DNA of 64,000 bases from NCBI RefSeq assembly GCF_019112525.1, contig NZ_CP077800.1:3658001-3722000 (forward strand). The letters run 5' to 3'. Within the stretch, counting starts at the first letter, position 1. The number at the start of each line of letters is the position of its first letter. The stretch comes from Modestobacter sp. L9-4 (lineage in GTDB: Bacteria > Actinomycetota > Actinomycetes > Mycobacteriales > Geodermatophilaceae). This document shows, in pieces, positions 27,823 through 36,563 of this stretch. A model generated the notes under the pieces. The model was not told the DNA's origin and did no database searches. It saw nothing but the letters and a program-made list of their open reading frames with translations. The position numbers were made by a program, and so were the translations under genes.

Positions 27823-28623
27823 TCAGCGCACGCCGGCCCGGCGCAGTGCGGACTCCAGGCCGACGGCGGTGCGCTCCAGCACCGCCGACACCCGGCCGAG
27901 CTCCTCGTCGGTGGCCAGCGCCAGGGGCAGCGAGCAGCTGATCGAGTCGGTGGCCGGGATCCGGTAGCCGACTGCGCGGGCGACGCAGCAGATGCCCTCG
28001 GAGTTCTGCTCCCGCTCCACCGCGACGCCCGCAGTGCGCGCCCGGCCGACCGCGGCGGTCAGCTCGGCCCGGTCCACCACCGAGTGCGGCGTCAGCGGGG
28101 TGAGCTCCGCGGGCACGACCCGGTCGATCTCGGCCTCCGTGCGGTCGGCCAGCAGTGCCAGGCCCAGTGCGGTGAGGTGTGCGGGCAGCACCCGGCCGAC
28201 CCGGGACACCAGCCGCGCCGGGGCGGTCGCCTCGCGGGTGGCCAGGTACAGCACGTTCGACCCGTCGAGCCGGCCGTAGTGGGAGGTGTAGCCGACCTCG
28301 GTGCGCAGCGACTCGATCGCCTCGATGCCCAGCGGCAGCGCCGGGTCGCGGTCGAGGTAGGCGGTGCCGCAGATCAGCGCCCGCGGGCCGATGCCGAACC
28401 CGGCGCCGGCCTGCTCCACCCAGCCGGCCTGGGTCAGCGTGCGCAGCAGCACGTGCAGGCTGGACTTCGGGATCCCGCTGCTGACGGCGAGCTCGGCCAG
28501 GGTGGGCCGGTGCTCGGACGCGGCCAGCATCTCCAGCAGCCGCACCGAGCGCTCGGCCGACTTCACCATCTGCGGCCCGGCAGCAGCGTCCTCCGTCGGG
28601 GCGGTCGTCGGCGCGGTCTCCAT
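27823..28623 (-). CDS. IclR-family regulator
   Basis: 266 residues. Winged helix-turn-helix at about 20-80 (RPTLAELAVSSGIPKSSLHVLLRTL) and a C-terminal effector domain (GYTSHYGRLDGSNVLYLATRE, ALGLALLAD, ISCSLPLA). Such regulators bind small acids or sugars. ATG 28623 was chosen because conserved sequence begins there. It is divergent to the VOC-aldo/keto reductase-GH1 operon, and a perfect 18-bp palindrome between them is the likely operator, so it probably controls that operon and itself. Confidence 0.9.
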   Translation of the reverse strand: METAPTTAPTEDAAAGPQMVKSAERSVRLLEMLAASEHRPTLAELAVSSGIPKSSLHVLLRTLTQAGWVEQAGAGFGIGPRALICGTAYLDRDPALPLGIEAIESLRTEVGYTSHYGRLDGSNVLYLATREATAPARLVSRVGRVLPAHLTALGLALLADRTEAEIDRVVPAELTPLTPHSVVDRAELTAAVGRARTAGVAVEREQNSEGICCVARAVGYRIPATDSISCSLPLALATDEELGRVSAVLERTAVGLESALRRAGVR

Positions 28624-28652
28624 CGCCCCAGGATGGCAGGCCGTCCGTCGTC

Positions 28653-28670
28653 CGTCCACGTACGTGGACG
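28653..28670. promoter_or_regulatory. Perfect 18-bp palindrome, candidate IclR operator
   Basis: CGTCCACGTACGTGGACG, a perfect palindrome, lies in the intergenic region between the iclR-type gene and the divergent operon, 15 bases upstream of the -35 box at 28685. Confidence 0.65.
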
Positions 28671-28684
28671 CGTCCAGCCGGTGC

Positions 28685-28714
28685 TTGACAGTTCCGTGAC
28701 CTGGCTCATAGCGT
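28685..28714 (+). promoter_or_regulatory. Promoter of the 28.8-34.5 kb operon
   Basis: TTGACA (28685-28690), 18-base spacer, TAGCGT (28709-28714). Same layout as the promoters at 43220 and 50224. Leader of roughly 90 bases before the GTG at 28809. Confidence 0.65.
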
Positions 28715-28808
28715 CGGCGGTGCGGACGGGCCCGCTCCTCGCGCACCCGCACCGTGCCCCGGCCGCACCGTCGCGACCGGGGACGAGGCCCGGAGAGGAC
28801 GCACCGAC

Positions 28809-29618
28809 GTGCAGCCACACCCCATCCAGTTCGTCGACCTGACCGTCCGCGACCTGGCCCGCTCGGTCGACTTCTACCGCACCCACCTGGACCTGGTGCC
28901 CCTCGAGACGGCCGAGCCCGGGCAGGCGTGGCTCTCCGCCGGGCCCGGCGTCCTGCGGCTGACCGAGGCCGGCTCGGCGGGGGTCGACAGCGGCTGGTCG
29001 CCCGACGACACCTCGCGCGGCTTCCGGCACGTCGGGTTCAAGGTCGGTGACCTCGACGAGCGGGCCGCCCGCCTCGACGACGCCGGGGTGCGGTTCCACA
29101 AGCGCCCCAAGGACGTCCCGGGCGGGGTGCACATCACCTTCTTCTTCGACCCGGACGGCACGCTGCTCGAGTTCGTCCAGGGCCGGCTGCAGTACGACCG
29201 GGTCGTCGACCAGGGGCTGGTGGACGCCGAGCACGCCCGGCCCACGCCGACCACCCCACGGTTCGACCACGTGGCGATCACCGTCGCCGACCCCGCCCGC
29301 TCGGTGCAGCTCTACCGCGACCAGCTCGGCTTCGGCGTCGCCGGGCAGCTGGTCCGCGCCGACGACCCCCGCGGCTTCGAGATCACCTACCTGCACGCCG
29401 GCGACAGCGTCCTGGAGCTCTTCGCCTACGGCATCGACACCACCGCCGGCCCGGACACCACCCAGCCCGGCCTGCTCGGCTTCGGGTCGATCGGGCTCAC
29501 CGACGACGACCCGGCCGGACTCACGTCCCGGCTCGTCACCGCCGGTGCGGCAGCCGTGGGCACAGACCGCGTCGTCGACGCCGACGGGCTCGTCGTCTCC
29601 CTGCAGGCCGACCGGTGA
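28809..29618 (+). CDS. Two-module VOC-family protein
   Basis: 269 residues with two VOC modules (about 6-125 and 148-265). The first starts IQFVDLTVRDLARSVDFYRTHLDLVP and ends ITFFFDPDGTLLEFVQ with an Glu ligand position; the second has FDHVAITVADPARSVQLYRDQLGFG and SVLELFAYG. Two-module VOC proteins are often dioxygenases or isomerases. First gene of an operon for sugar use, so action on an oxidised sugar is a guess. GTG start with GGAGAGGAC about nine bases upstream; the stop overlaps the next start (GTGA). Confidence 0.85.
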   Translation: MQPHPIQFVDLTVRDLARSVDFYRTHLDLVPLETAEPGQAWLSAGPGVLRLTEAGSAGVDSGWSPDDTSRGFRHVGFKVGDLDERAARLDDAGVRFHKRPKDVPGGVHITFFFDPDGTLLEFVQGRLQYDRVVDQGLVDAEHARPTPTTPRFDHVAITVADPARSVQLYRDQLGFGVAGQLVRADDPRGFEITYLHAGDSVLELFAYGIDTTAGPDTTQPGLLGFGSIGLTDDDPAGLTSRLVTAGAAAVGTDRVVDADGLVVSLQADR

Positions 29619-30568
29619 CCGACCTGCCCGCCGACTGGCTGCGCCCGCTGGGCAGCACCGGGCTCACCGTCTCGGCCCTCTGCGCCGGTGGCGGTCCGCT
29701 GGGCAGCATGCCGGGCAACTTCGGCTACGAGGTGCCGGCCCAGCAGGGCGTCGACACCGTGCTGCGCGTGCTCGAGGGGCCGATCCGCTTCCTGGACACC
29801 TCCAACAACTACAGCGGCGGCGACAGCGAGCGCCGGATCGGGGCGGCGCTCGCCCAGGCCGGTGGTCTGCCCGAGGGCTTCGTGCTGGCCACCAAGATCG
29901 ACCGCGGGCCGGGCAACGACTTCTCCGCCGCCCGGGTCCGCCGCTCGATCGCCGAGAGCCTCGAGCGCCTCGGGCTGGACCGCATCGAGCTCCTGTTCCT
30001 GCACGACCCCGAGCACATCAGCTTCGAGGAGGGCATGGCCGAGGGCGGGCCCGTGCGGGAGCTCGTGCGGCTGCGCGAGGAGGGACTGGCCGCCCACATC
30101 GGCGTGGCCGGCGGGCCGGTCGACCTGATGCGCCGCTACGTGGAGACCGGGCTGTTCGAGGCGCTGATCACCCACAACCGGTTCACCCTCGTCGACCGCT
30201 CGGCCGACGAGCTGCTCACCGTCGCCGCCGACCGCGGCCTGGGCGTGCTCAACGCCGCGGTCTACGGCGGCGGCATCCTCGCCCGGGGCGCCGCGGCGAC
30301 CACCCGGTACGCCTACAAGGAGGCGCCCGCCGAGGTGGTGGACGCCGTCCGCGCGATCGAGGCCGCCTGCGCCCGGCACGGCGTGCCGCTGGCCACCGCG
30401 GCCGTGCAGTTCTCCACCCGCGACCCCCGGGTCACCTCCACCGTCGTCGGCTTCTCCCGGCCCGAGCGGGTCGCCGACGTCGTCGAGCAGGCGAGCCAGC
30501 CGGTGCCCGACGAGCTGTGGGCCGAGATCGACGCCCTGGTGCCCAGCAGCACCCACTGGCTGTACTGA
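29615..30568 (+). CDS. Aldo/keto reductase (aldose-dehydrogenase-like)
   Basis: 317 residues of the AKR TIM barrel. Active-site positions are visible as FLDTSNNYSGGDSERRIG (Asp, Tyr), TKID (Lys) and LHDPEH (His). The closest families are L-fucose and D-threo-aldose dehydrogenases and related bacterial aldose oxidoreductases, which convert sugars to lactones with NAD(P). It is clearly paralogous to the gene at 36560-37522, sharing HDPE, GVAGGPVD and ITHNR blocks. Second gene of the + operon, coupled by a four-base overlap to the VOC gene. Confidence 0.9.
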   Translation: MTDLPADWLRPLGSTGLTVSALCAGGGPLGSMPGNFGYEVPAQQGVDTVLRVLEGPIRFLDTSNNYSGGDSERRIGAALAQAGGLPEGFVLATKIDRGPGNDFSAARVRRSIAESLERLGLDRIELLFLHDPEHISFEEGMAEGGPVRELVRLREEGLAAHIGVAGGPVDLMRRYVETGLFEALITHNRFTLVDRSADELLTVAADRGLGVLNAAVYGGGILARGAAATTRYAYKEAPAEVVDAVRAIEAACARHGVPLATAAVQFSTRDPRVTSTVVGFSRPERVADVVEQASQPVPDELWAEIDALVPSSTHWLY

Positions 30569-30583
30569 GTCGAGGAGACCGAC

Positions 30584-31972
30584 GTGAGCGAGCCCCTGAC
30601 CTTCCCCGCCGGCTTCCGCTGGGGCACGGCGACCGCCAGCTACCAGATCGAGGGCGCCGTCGGCGAGGGCGGCCGCGGGGTGTCCATCTGGGACACCTTC
30701 GCCGCCACCCCCGGCACGATCACCGACGGGTCGTCGGGCGCGGTCGCCGACGACCACTACCACCGCTACGCCGAGGACGTCGGCCTGATGGCCGAGCTCG
30801 GCACCGGCACCTACCGCTTCTCCTTCGCCTGGCCGCGGCTGCAGCCCACCGGCAGCGGCGCGCTGAACCCCGAGGGCGTCGCGTTCTACGACCGGCTGCT
30901 CGACGAGCTGCACGGCCGGGGCATCGCGCCGTGGGCCACGCTCTACCACTGGGACCTGCCGCAGACCCTCGAGGACGCCGGTGGCTGGCCGGCCCGCGAC
31001 ACCGCCGCCCGGTTCGCCGACTACGCCGTGGCCGTGCACGCCCGCTTCGCCGACCGGGTCCCGGACTGGACGACGCACAACGAGCCCTGGTGCTCGGCCT
31101 TCCGCGGGTACGCCGGCGGCCAGCACGCCCCCGGCCGCCGCGAGCCCGGTGCCGCGGTGCACGCCGCCCACCACCTGATGCTGGGTCACGGGATGGCGGT
31201 GCAGGCGATGCGCGCGGCCCGCCCGGACCTGCGCTACGGCATCACGCTCAACCTCTACCCGACCGACCCGGCCACCGACTCGGCCGCCGACGCCGACGCC
31301 GCGCGGCGGGTCGACGGCATCTGCAACCGGCTCTTCCTCGACCCGCTGCTGCGCGGCGCCTACCCCGCCGACGTCCTCGACGACGTGGCGCCGGCGGCCG
31401 GACGGGACTTCGTGCAGGCCGGGGACGAGGAGCTGATCGCCCAGCCGCTGGACGTGCTGGGCGTCAACTACTACAGCCGGCACGTGGTGCGGGCCCGCAC
31501 CGGCCCGGACGACGAGGGCCGCGGCGACACCGGCTGGGTGGGTGCCGAGCAGGTGGTGAAGGTGGGCACCGGCCGCCCGCGGACGCACATGGGCTGGGAG
31601 ATCGACCCCGACGGGCTGGTCGACGTCCTGGGGTACGTCTCCACGAGGTACGACGCCCCGCCGCTGTACGTCACCGAGAACGGTGCGGCCTTCGACGACG
31701 TGGTGAGCGAGGACGGCGCCGTGCACGACCCCGAGCGCACCGCCTACCTGGACGGCCACTTCCGCGCCGCTCTGCGCGCCATCGCCTGCGGGGTGGACCT
31801 GCGCGGCTACTTCGTCTGGTCGCTGCTGGACAACTTCGAGTGGGCGTTCGGGTACACCCGCCGCTTCGGCCTCGTGCACGTCGACTACGACACCCAGCGG
31901 CGCACCGTGAAGGACAGCGGCCGCGGGTACGCCCGGGTCACCGCCGCCAACGCCGTGCCGGCGGACCGATGA
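30584..31972 (+). CDS. Family GH1 beta-glucosidase
   Basis: 462 residues, full length for GH1. Retaining beta-glycosidase with acid/base E167 in THNEPW and nucleophile E365 in YVTENG; FRWGTATASYQIEG at the N-terminus and the aglycone-side WSLLDNFEWAFGY are canonical. No signal peptide, so it should hydrolyse imported beta-glucosides or short oligosaccharides in the cytoplasm, consistent with the oligosaccharide-type ABC transporter at 43-49 kb. GTG 30584 is preceded by GAGGAG. Its stop overlaps the next ATG (ATGA). Confidence 0.95.
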   Translation: MSEPLTFPAGFRWGTATASYQIEGAVGEGGRGVSIWDTFAATPGTITDGSSGAVADDHYHRYAEDVGLMAELGTGTYRFSFAWPRLQPTGSGALNPEGVAFYDRLLDELHGRGIAPWATLYHWDLPQTLEDAGGWPARDTAARFADYAVAVHARFADRVPDWTTHNEPWCSAFRGYAGGQHAPGRREPGAAVHAAHHLMLGHGMAVQAMRAARPDLRYGITLNLYPTDPATDSAADADAARRVDGICNRLFLDPLLRGAYPADVLDDVAPAAGRDFVQAGDEELIAQPLDVLGVNYYSRHVVRARTGPDDEGRGDTGWVGAEQVVKVGTGRPRTHMGWEIDPDGLVDVLGYVSTRYDAPPLYVTENGAAFDDVVSEDGAVHDPERTAYLDGHFRAALRAIACGVDLRGYFVWSLLDNFEWAFGYTRRFGLVHVDYDTQRRTVKDSGRGYARVTAANAVPADR

Positions 31973-33174
31973 GGATCACCGGGCTCAGGTGCGCGCTGCT
32001 GGGGGCCAACCCCACGGTGCGGATCACCACCGACGAGGGCATCGACGGCTTCGGCCAGGTCGAGGCCTACAAGCCGTGGCTCAAGCCGATCGTGCTGCAC
32101 TACGAGCCCTACATCCTGGGGCAGGACCCCACCGACGTGGAGCGGGTCATGCTGCGCATCCGGCGGATGGGCGCGGCCAAGCCGTGGGGGAGCGCGGTCA
32201 GCGCCATCGAGATGGCGCTGTGGGACCTGGCCGGCAAGGCCGCCGGACTCCCCGTGTACAAGCTGCTGGGCGGCAAGGTGCGCGACCGGGTGCGGGTCTA
32301 CAACGGCGGTGTCCGCGCGCCGATGACCGGCTACGACCCGGAGGACTACGCGGCCGCGGCGGCGTACATGAAGGCCGCGCCCGAGGGCTTCACCATCGTC
32401 AAGGAGGGCATCGGCTTCCACGGGCCGATGGCCGCCTCCACCCCCGGCTTCTTCTACGGCGACCCGCGCACCGGGCCGCCGCACCCCGACGCCGGCGTGC
32501 TCACCGAGCGGGGGATGGCGCACGCCGTGGCCTGCGTCGAGGCGGTCAAGGAGGTGCTCGGCGACGGCATCGGCCTGGCGCTGGACTGCGGACCGGGGTG
32601 GAGCGTGGCCGACGCCGTCCGCTTCGCCCGGAAGGTGGAGCACCTGGACCTGATGTGGCTGGAGGACCTGCTGACCGGTGACTACACGCCCTACACCGAC
32701 GCCGGCACCTACCGGGACGTCACGATGAGCACCACGGTCCCGATCCACACCGGCGAGCAGCTGTACCTGCGGCAGAACTTCATGGAGCTCATCGAGCGCC
32801 GCGCGGTGCGGGTGATCGGGCCCGACCCCGCCGACGTCGGCGGGCTGGCCGAGCTCAAGTGGATCGCCGAGCACGCCGACCTGCACGGCATCTCGATCGC
32901 CCCGCACGGCGTCTGGGACGGGCTGATCGGCCTGGCCGCGCACGTGCAGGTCGGGGCGACCCTGCCGTCGAACTTCATCGCCTTCGAGTACCCGGTGGCC
33001 AGCCCGTCCTGGTGGTACGACGTGGTCGAGGGGCTGCCCGACCCGATCGTGGTCGACGGCCACATCGAGGTGTGGGACCGACCGGGCCTGGGGGTCACGA
33101 TCAACGCGGAGGCAGCACGGGAGCACCTCGCCGAGGACGACCGCGACTTCTTCGACACCCCGGTGACCCGGTGA
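31969..33174 (+). CDS. Enolase-superfamily sugar-acid dehydratase (mandelate racemase type)
   Basis: 401 residues. Capping domain at about 1-115 and a barrel with metal ligands D206, E232 (WLED) and E263 (TGEQ), plus H313 (APHG) as the likely acid/base and K145 near the active site. The family dehydrates aldonates such as galactonate or mannonate to 2-keto-3-deoxy acids, or racemises acids. Substrate unresolved. Coupled to GH1 upstream and the FucI-like gene downstream by four-base overlaps. A very long in-frame extension upstream of 31969 is shadow of the preceding genes. Confidence 0.88.
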   Translation: MRITGLRCALLGANPTVRITTDEGIDGFGQVEAYKPWLKPIVLHYEPYILGQDPTDVERVMLRIRRMGAAKPWGSAVSAIEMALWDLAGKAAGLPVYKLLGGKVRDRVRVYNGGVRAPMTGYDPEDYAAAAAYMKAAPEGFTIVKEGIGFHGPMAASTPGFFYGDPRTGPPHPDAGVLTERGMAHAVACVEAVKEVLGDGIGLALDCGPGWSVADAVRFARKVEHLDLMWLEDLLTGDYTPYTDAGTYRDVTMSTTVPIHTGEQLYLRQNFMELIERRAVRVIGPDPADVGGLAELKWIAEHADLHGISIAPHGVWDGLIGLAAHVQVGATLPSNFIAFEYPVASPSWWYDVVEGLPDPIVVDGHIEVWDRPGLGVTINAEAAREHLAEDDRDFFDTPVTR

Positions 33175-34496
33175 CCCCGGCCCTGCTCCCGGTCCACCTG
33201 GACGACGAGCCGGCCGAGGCCTACTGGACGCAGCTGCGGCACCTGCAGCGGCTGGCCGGCGACGCGGTGACCTGGCTGCCGGGGCAGCACGTGCGGGACG
33301 CCGTTCCCGCCGACGCCGCGGCGGTGGTGGTGCCGGACATGAACGGCCGGGCCTACCGGATGGTCGAGGAGTTCCGCCGCATCCCGGTGCCCGTCCTGCT
33401 GGTGACGTCGGAGTTCGGCACCGTCTCCATGTGGGACTGGGAGATCCGCGACTTCCTGCGCCGCCGCGGCGTCGACACGGTCGCCCCCACGTCGCTGGAG
33501 GAGTTCACCGACGTCTGCCGCGCGCTGCAGACCAAGGAGAACTTGGCCAGCGGGGTGATGCTGGCCTACCAGGACGACCTGGGCGCGGGGAAGCAGCCGG
33601 ACATCTTCAAGCGGTTCTTCTGGTGGGAGGACAGCTGCGTCGAGGCGCTCACCGACACCTTCGGCGTCACCGTCGAGCGGCGCAGCTACCGCGAGCTCGC
33701 CGCGCGGGCCGCGGCCGTGTCCCCGGCCCGGGTGGCCGAGCACGTGGCGCGGCTGGGCAGCTCGGTGCCGATGGTCGGGGTGAGCACGCCGGCGCGGGAC
33801 GCGGCGCTGCAGCTCTACGTCGCGCTGTCCGACGAGCTGGACGAGACCCCGGGTGTGATCGCGGCCGGGATCAACTGCCTCAACGAGTCGGCGACGTCGA
33901 ACACCACCCCGTGCCTGGCCTGGAACCTGCTGTTCGAGGAGCGCGGCCTGATGTGGGGGTGCGAGGCCGACCTGACCTCGATGATCACCCAGTACCTCAC
34001 CTACGAGTCGCTGCGCGTGCCGGTGATGATGAGCAACCTCTACCCGTTCCTGATGGGCGGGGCGGCGCTGCAGCACGAGCGGATCCCGTACTTCCCCGAC
34101 GTCGCCGACCCCCAGGACTGCGTGCTGGCTGCGCACTGCGGCTTCTTCGGGGTGGTGCCGCAGTCGTTCGCCACGGAGTGGACGGTGCGCCCGCGGGTGC
34201 TGGAGATCGTCGACCCGAACGCCCACGCCCTCGACGCCCGCTTCGCCACCGGGGCCACCACCATCCTCAAGCTGGCGTCGACGATGGACACCGTGACCCT
34301 GGCCAGTGCCCGGCTGGACGACTACGCGCAGTACTCCGACTCCGACTGCCTCAACGGCGCCGTGCTGCGGGTCGCCGACGGACCGCGCTTCGTCGAGCGG
34401 CTGCCCTCGCACCACGCGGTGCTGGCCACCGGCGACCTGACCCGCCGCTTCGAGGTGGTCGCCGCGGTGCTCGGGCTGGCCGTCGAGCGGATCTGA
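33171..34496 (+). CDS. FucI-like sugar isomerase family protein
   Basis: 441 residues. The sequence matches the layout of the L-fucose/L-arabinose isomerase-like family: VVVPDMNGRAYRMVEEF, SEFGTVSMWDWEIRDFLRRRG near 80-100, a central NESATSNTTPCLAWNLLFEE, the acidic metal position in GCEADLTSMITQYLT and a late His in AAHCGF. It may isomerise or otherwise act on a rare sugar; the family is mostly uncharacterised. Last gene of the operon, with a terminator after it. GTG 33171 overlaps the previous stop. Confidence 0.6.
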   Translation: MTPALLPVHLDDEPAEAYWTQLRHLQRLAGDAVTWLPGQHVRDAVPADAAAVVVPDMNGRAYRMVEEFRRIPVPVLLVTSEFGTVSMWDWEIRDFLRRRGVDTVAPTSLEEFTDVCRALQTKENLASGVMLAYQDDLGAGKQPDIFKRFFWWEDSCVEALTDTFGVTVERRSYRELAARAAAVSPARVAEHVARLGSSVPMVGVSTPARDAALQLYVALSDELDETPGVIAAGINCLNESATSNTTPCLAWNLLFEERGLMWGCEADLTSMITQYLTYESLRVPVMMSNLYPFLMGGAALQHERIPYFPDVADPQDCVLAAHCGFFGVVPQSFATEWTVRPRVLEIVDPNAHALDARFATGATTILKLASTMDTVTLASARLDDYAQYSDSDCLNGAVLRVADGPRFVERLPSHHAVLATGDLTRRFEVVAAVLGLAVERI

Positions 34497-34500
34497 ATCC

Positions 34501-34528
34501 GGCCGCCCCGGGGACGCCCGGGGCGGCC
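34501..34528. terminator. Bidirectional terminator between the two catabolic operons
   Basis: 12 perfect pairs, GGCCGCCCCGGG (34501-34512) with CCCGGGGCGGCC (34517-34528), loop GACG, between convergent operons. Confidence 0.85.
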
Positions 34529-34533
34529 GCCCC

Positions 34534-35484
34534 TCAACGCTGGACGGCGTCGTCCCCGCGGCCCAGCGCGGCCAGCTCGCGGCGGGTGGGGGAGCCCTCC
34601 CAGTCGCCCTCGACGGTGCAGGCCAGGGCGCCGCAGCCGACGGCGGTGCGCAGCCGGTCGGCCGGGGCGAGCCCGGCCAGCCGCTCGGCCAGCCAGCCGG
34701 CGACGAAGGCGTCGCCGGCGCCGACGGTGTCGACGACCTGCACGGGCACGGCGGGGGAGCTGAGGAGCTCACCGTCCACCAGCGCGCAGGCACCCTCGGC
34801 ACCGAGCTTGAGCACCACCTCGGCCGGGCCGCGGGCGGTCATCCGCTCCAGCTGCGCGCGCGGCTCACCCTCGCCCACGAGCGGGGCGAACTCGTGCGGA
34901 GACCCGAAGACGACGTCGACGTCGGGCAGCAGCTCGCCCAGCGTCGCCGCGTACTCCTCGACGCCCCACAGCCGGCTCCGGTAGTTGAGGTCCAGCGACA
35001 CCGCGACGCCGGCGGCCCGCGCCCAGTCCACGGCCGTGCGGGCGGTGTCGCGGGCCTGCGCGGACAGGCTGAAGGTGATGCCGCTGACGTGCAGCACGCC
35101 GGCCCCCTCGACCAGGCCGCGGTCCAGGTCGGCGACGTCGAGGGCGGAGCCGGCGCTGCCGGTGCGGTGGTACCAGACCCGGGAGGCCTCGGCGCTGCGC
35201 CGCTCCTTGACCATCAGCCCGGTGGGCCGCTGCGGGTCGACGGTGGCCTGCACGTGCACCTGCTCGGCCCGCAGGTCGCGCAGCACCAGCTCACCCAGCT
35301 CGTCGTCGCCCACCCGCCCGGTCCACGCCGTCGCGGTGCCCAGCCGGCTGGCCGCGATCGCCACGTTGGACTCGCTGCCACCGGTGCCCAGCAGCAGCTC
35401 GCGCTGGTGCCGCAGCAGCCCGGGGCGGCTGCTGGCCACCAGCGCCATCGTCTCGCCCAGGCAGACCAGGGCGGGCGGGGTCAC
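34534..35484 (-). CDS. kdgK: PfkB-family carbohydrate kinase, KDG-kinase-like
   Basis: 316 residues. N-terminal LVCLGETMALV and the ATP-binding signature DTVGAGDAFVAG with catalytic Asp are typical of 2-keto-3-deoxygluconate kinases; SLDLNYRSRLW matches the substrate-side loop of that group. It would phosphorylate KDG to KDPG, the substrate of the aldolase at 55.9 kb. Last gene of the - operon, GTG start overlapping the oxidoreductase stop. The longer frame upstream is shadow. Other PfkB sugar kinases are the alternative. Confidence 0.85.
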   Translation of the reverse strand: MTPPALVCLGETMALVASSRPGLLRHQRELLLGTGGSESNVAIAASRLGTATAWTGRVGDDELGELVLRDLRAEQVHVQATVDPQRPTGLMVKERRSAEASRVWYHRTGSAGSALDVADLDRGLVEGAGVLHVSGITFSLSAQARDTARTAVDWARAAGVAVSLDLNYRSRLWGVEEYAATLGELLPDVDVVFGSPHEFAPLVGEGEPRAQLERMTARGPAEVVLKLGAEGACALVDGELLSSPAVPVQVVDTVGAGDAFVAGWLAERLAGLAPADRLRTAVGCGALACTVEGDWEGSPTRRELAALGRGDDAVQR

Positions 35485-36563
35485 CGCGCCCACGGCGGGA
35501 GGGGCGTGTCGACCGGTGCGCCGGTGGCCAGCGACCGGTGCACGGCCAGCGACACCAGGTGGTCGTGGCAGGCGTCGGCGAGGGGGTAGGGCCCTGGCCC
35601 CTCGTCCCGGGCCCACCCGGCCGCGTCGACCATCACCGAGGCGATGGCGATCTCCTCGTCCATCAGCCGCAGGCCCAGGAACGGGTTGCGCCAGAGCACC
35701 TCCATGCCCAGCGACAGGTGCTCGGTGTCGGCGCCGTCGAGGTTGAGGTCGTGCCCCAGCTGGGAGCGGGCGATCGTGGCGGTCACCACGGTGCGCTCGG
35801 CGACGAGCCCGACCACCGTGTCGTCGACGATCTCCCCGGAGCTGCCGCGGACCACCATGCGGCGCCGGCGCAGCCGGTTGTGCCACTGGTTGTCGGTGAA
35901 GTCGTAGAGCCCGGAGGCCCCGTCGCCGAAGTCGATCGTGGCCAGCACCGTGGCGGCCTCCTTCGGCTCCGGGTCGTCGGTCCAGCCCGAGCGGCGCAGC
36001 GGGTCGACCAGCGGCGCGGTGAGCGAGGTGGCCGACACCCGGGTGGGGCCGAGGCCGACGCCCAGGTGCCGGCGCATGAGCGCGACCGCGTGGTAGTCGT
36101 GGGTGGAGGAGACCTGCACCGAGGTGGGTCGGCCGATGTGCCCGCGGCGCACCACCTCCTGGCGCGCGGCGTGCGTGGGCATCGACGGGTACTGCTCGGC
36201 GACGTGCACCAGGTCGCGGGCGCCGAGCGACGACCACAGCGCGGCCAGCGCGGCCTCGTCGCTGGCCGGCGGGGTCTCGGTGAGCACGTGCACCCCGCGC
36301 CCGACGAGGTCGGCCAGCACGTGCGGGTTCTCGGTGCGGGGCACGCTGCTCACCACCAGCTCCGGGTGCTGCGCGTCGACGAGCTCCGCCGCGGACCCGT
36401 AGGCGGGCACGCCCCACTGCCGGCCCAGCCGCTCGACCGTCTCCGGCGTGCGGGCCGCGGCCCCGACGAGGGTGAACCGGTCCGGGAGCAGCCCGGCCAG
36501 CCGGGTGAAGAACTCCGCGCGCCAGCCGCCGCCGACGACGGCCAGCCGCACCGGCGCGGTCAT
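35481..36563 (-). CDS. Gfo/Idh/MocA-family oxidoreductase
   Basis: 360 residues. N-terminal Rossmann fold VRLAVVGGGWRAEFFTRLAG with a GxGxxx nucleotide loop; the family's EKP motif reads ETP here (VLTETPPASDE), a change at the catalytic Lys position. The C-terminal sheet domain begins near GRPTSVQVSSTHDY. Such enzymes oxidise sugars or inositols with NAD(P). The lost Lys suggests altered chemistry, as in some members that only bind or isomerise. ATG 36563 overlaps the previous gene stop. Confidence 0.87.
   Translation of the reverse strand: MTAPVRLAVVGGGWRAEFFTRLAGLLPDRFTLVGAAARTPETVERLGRQWGVPAYGSAAELVDAQHPELVVSSVPRTENPHVLADLVGRGVHVLTETPPASDEAALAALWSSLGARDLVHVAEQYPSMPTHAARQEVVRRGHIGRPTSVQVSSTHDYHAVALMRRHLGVGLGPTRVSATSLTAPLVDPLRRSGWTDDPEPKEAATVLATIDFGDGASGLYDFTDNQWHNRLRRRRMVVRGSSGEIVDDTVVGLVAERTVVTATIARSQLGHDLNLDGADTEHLSLGMEVLWRNPFLGLRLMDEEIAIASVMVDAAGWARDEGPGPYPLADACHDHLVSLAVHRSLATGAPVDTPLPPWAR

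Noticed and set aside
29047-31968. Open frame upstream of the enolase gene giving a 1375-residue product
   Set aside because: The part before 31969 is Arg/Pro/Ala-rich and overlies three genes with clear domains; high-GC codon bias keeps this frame open.
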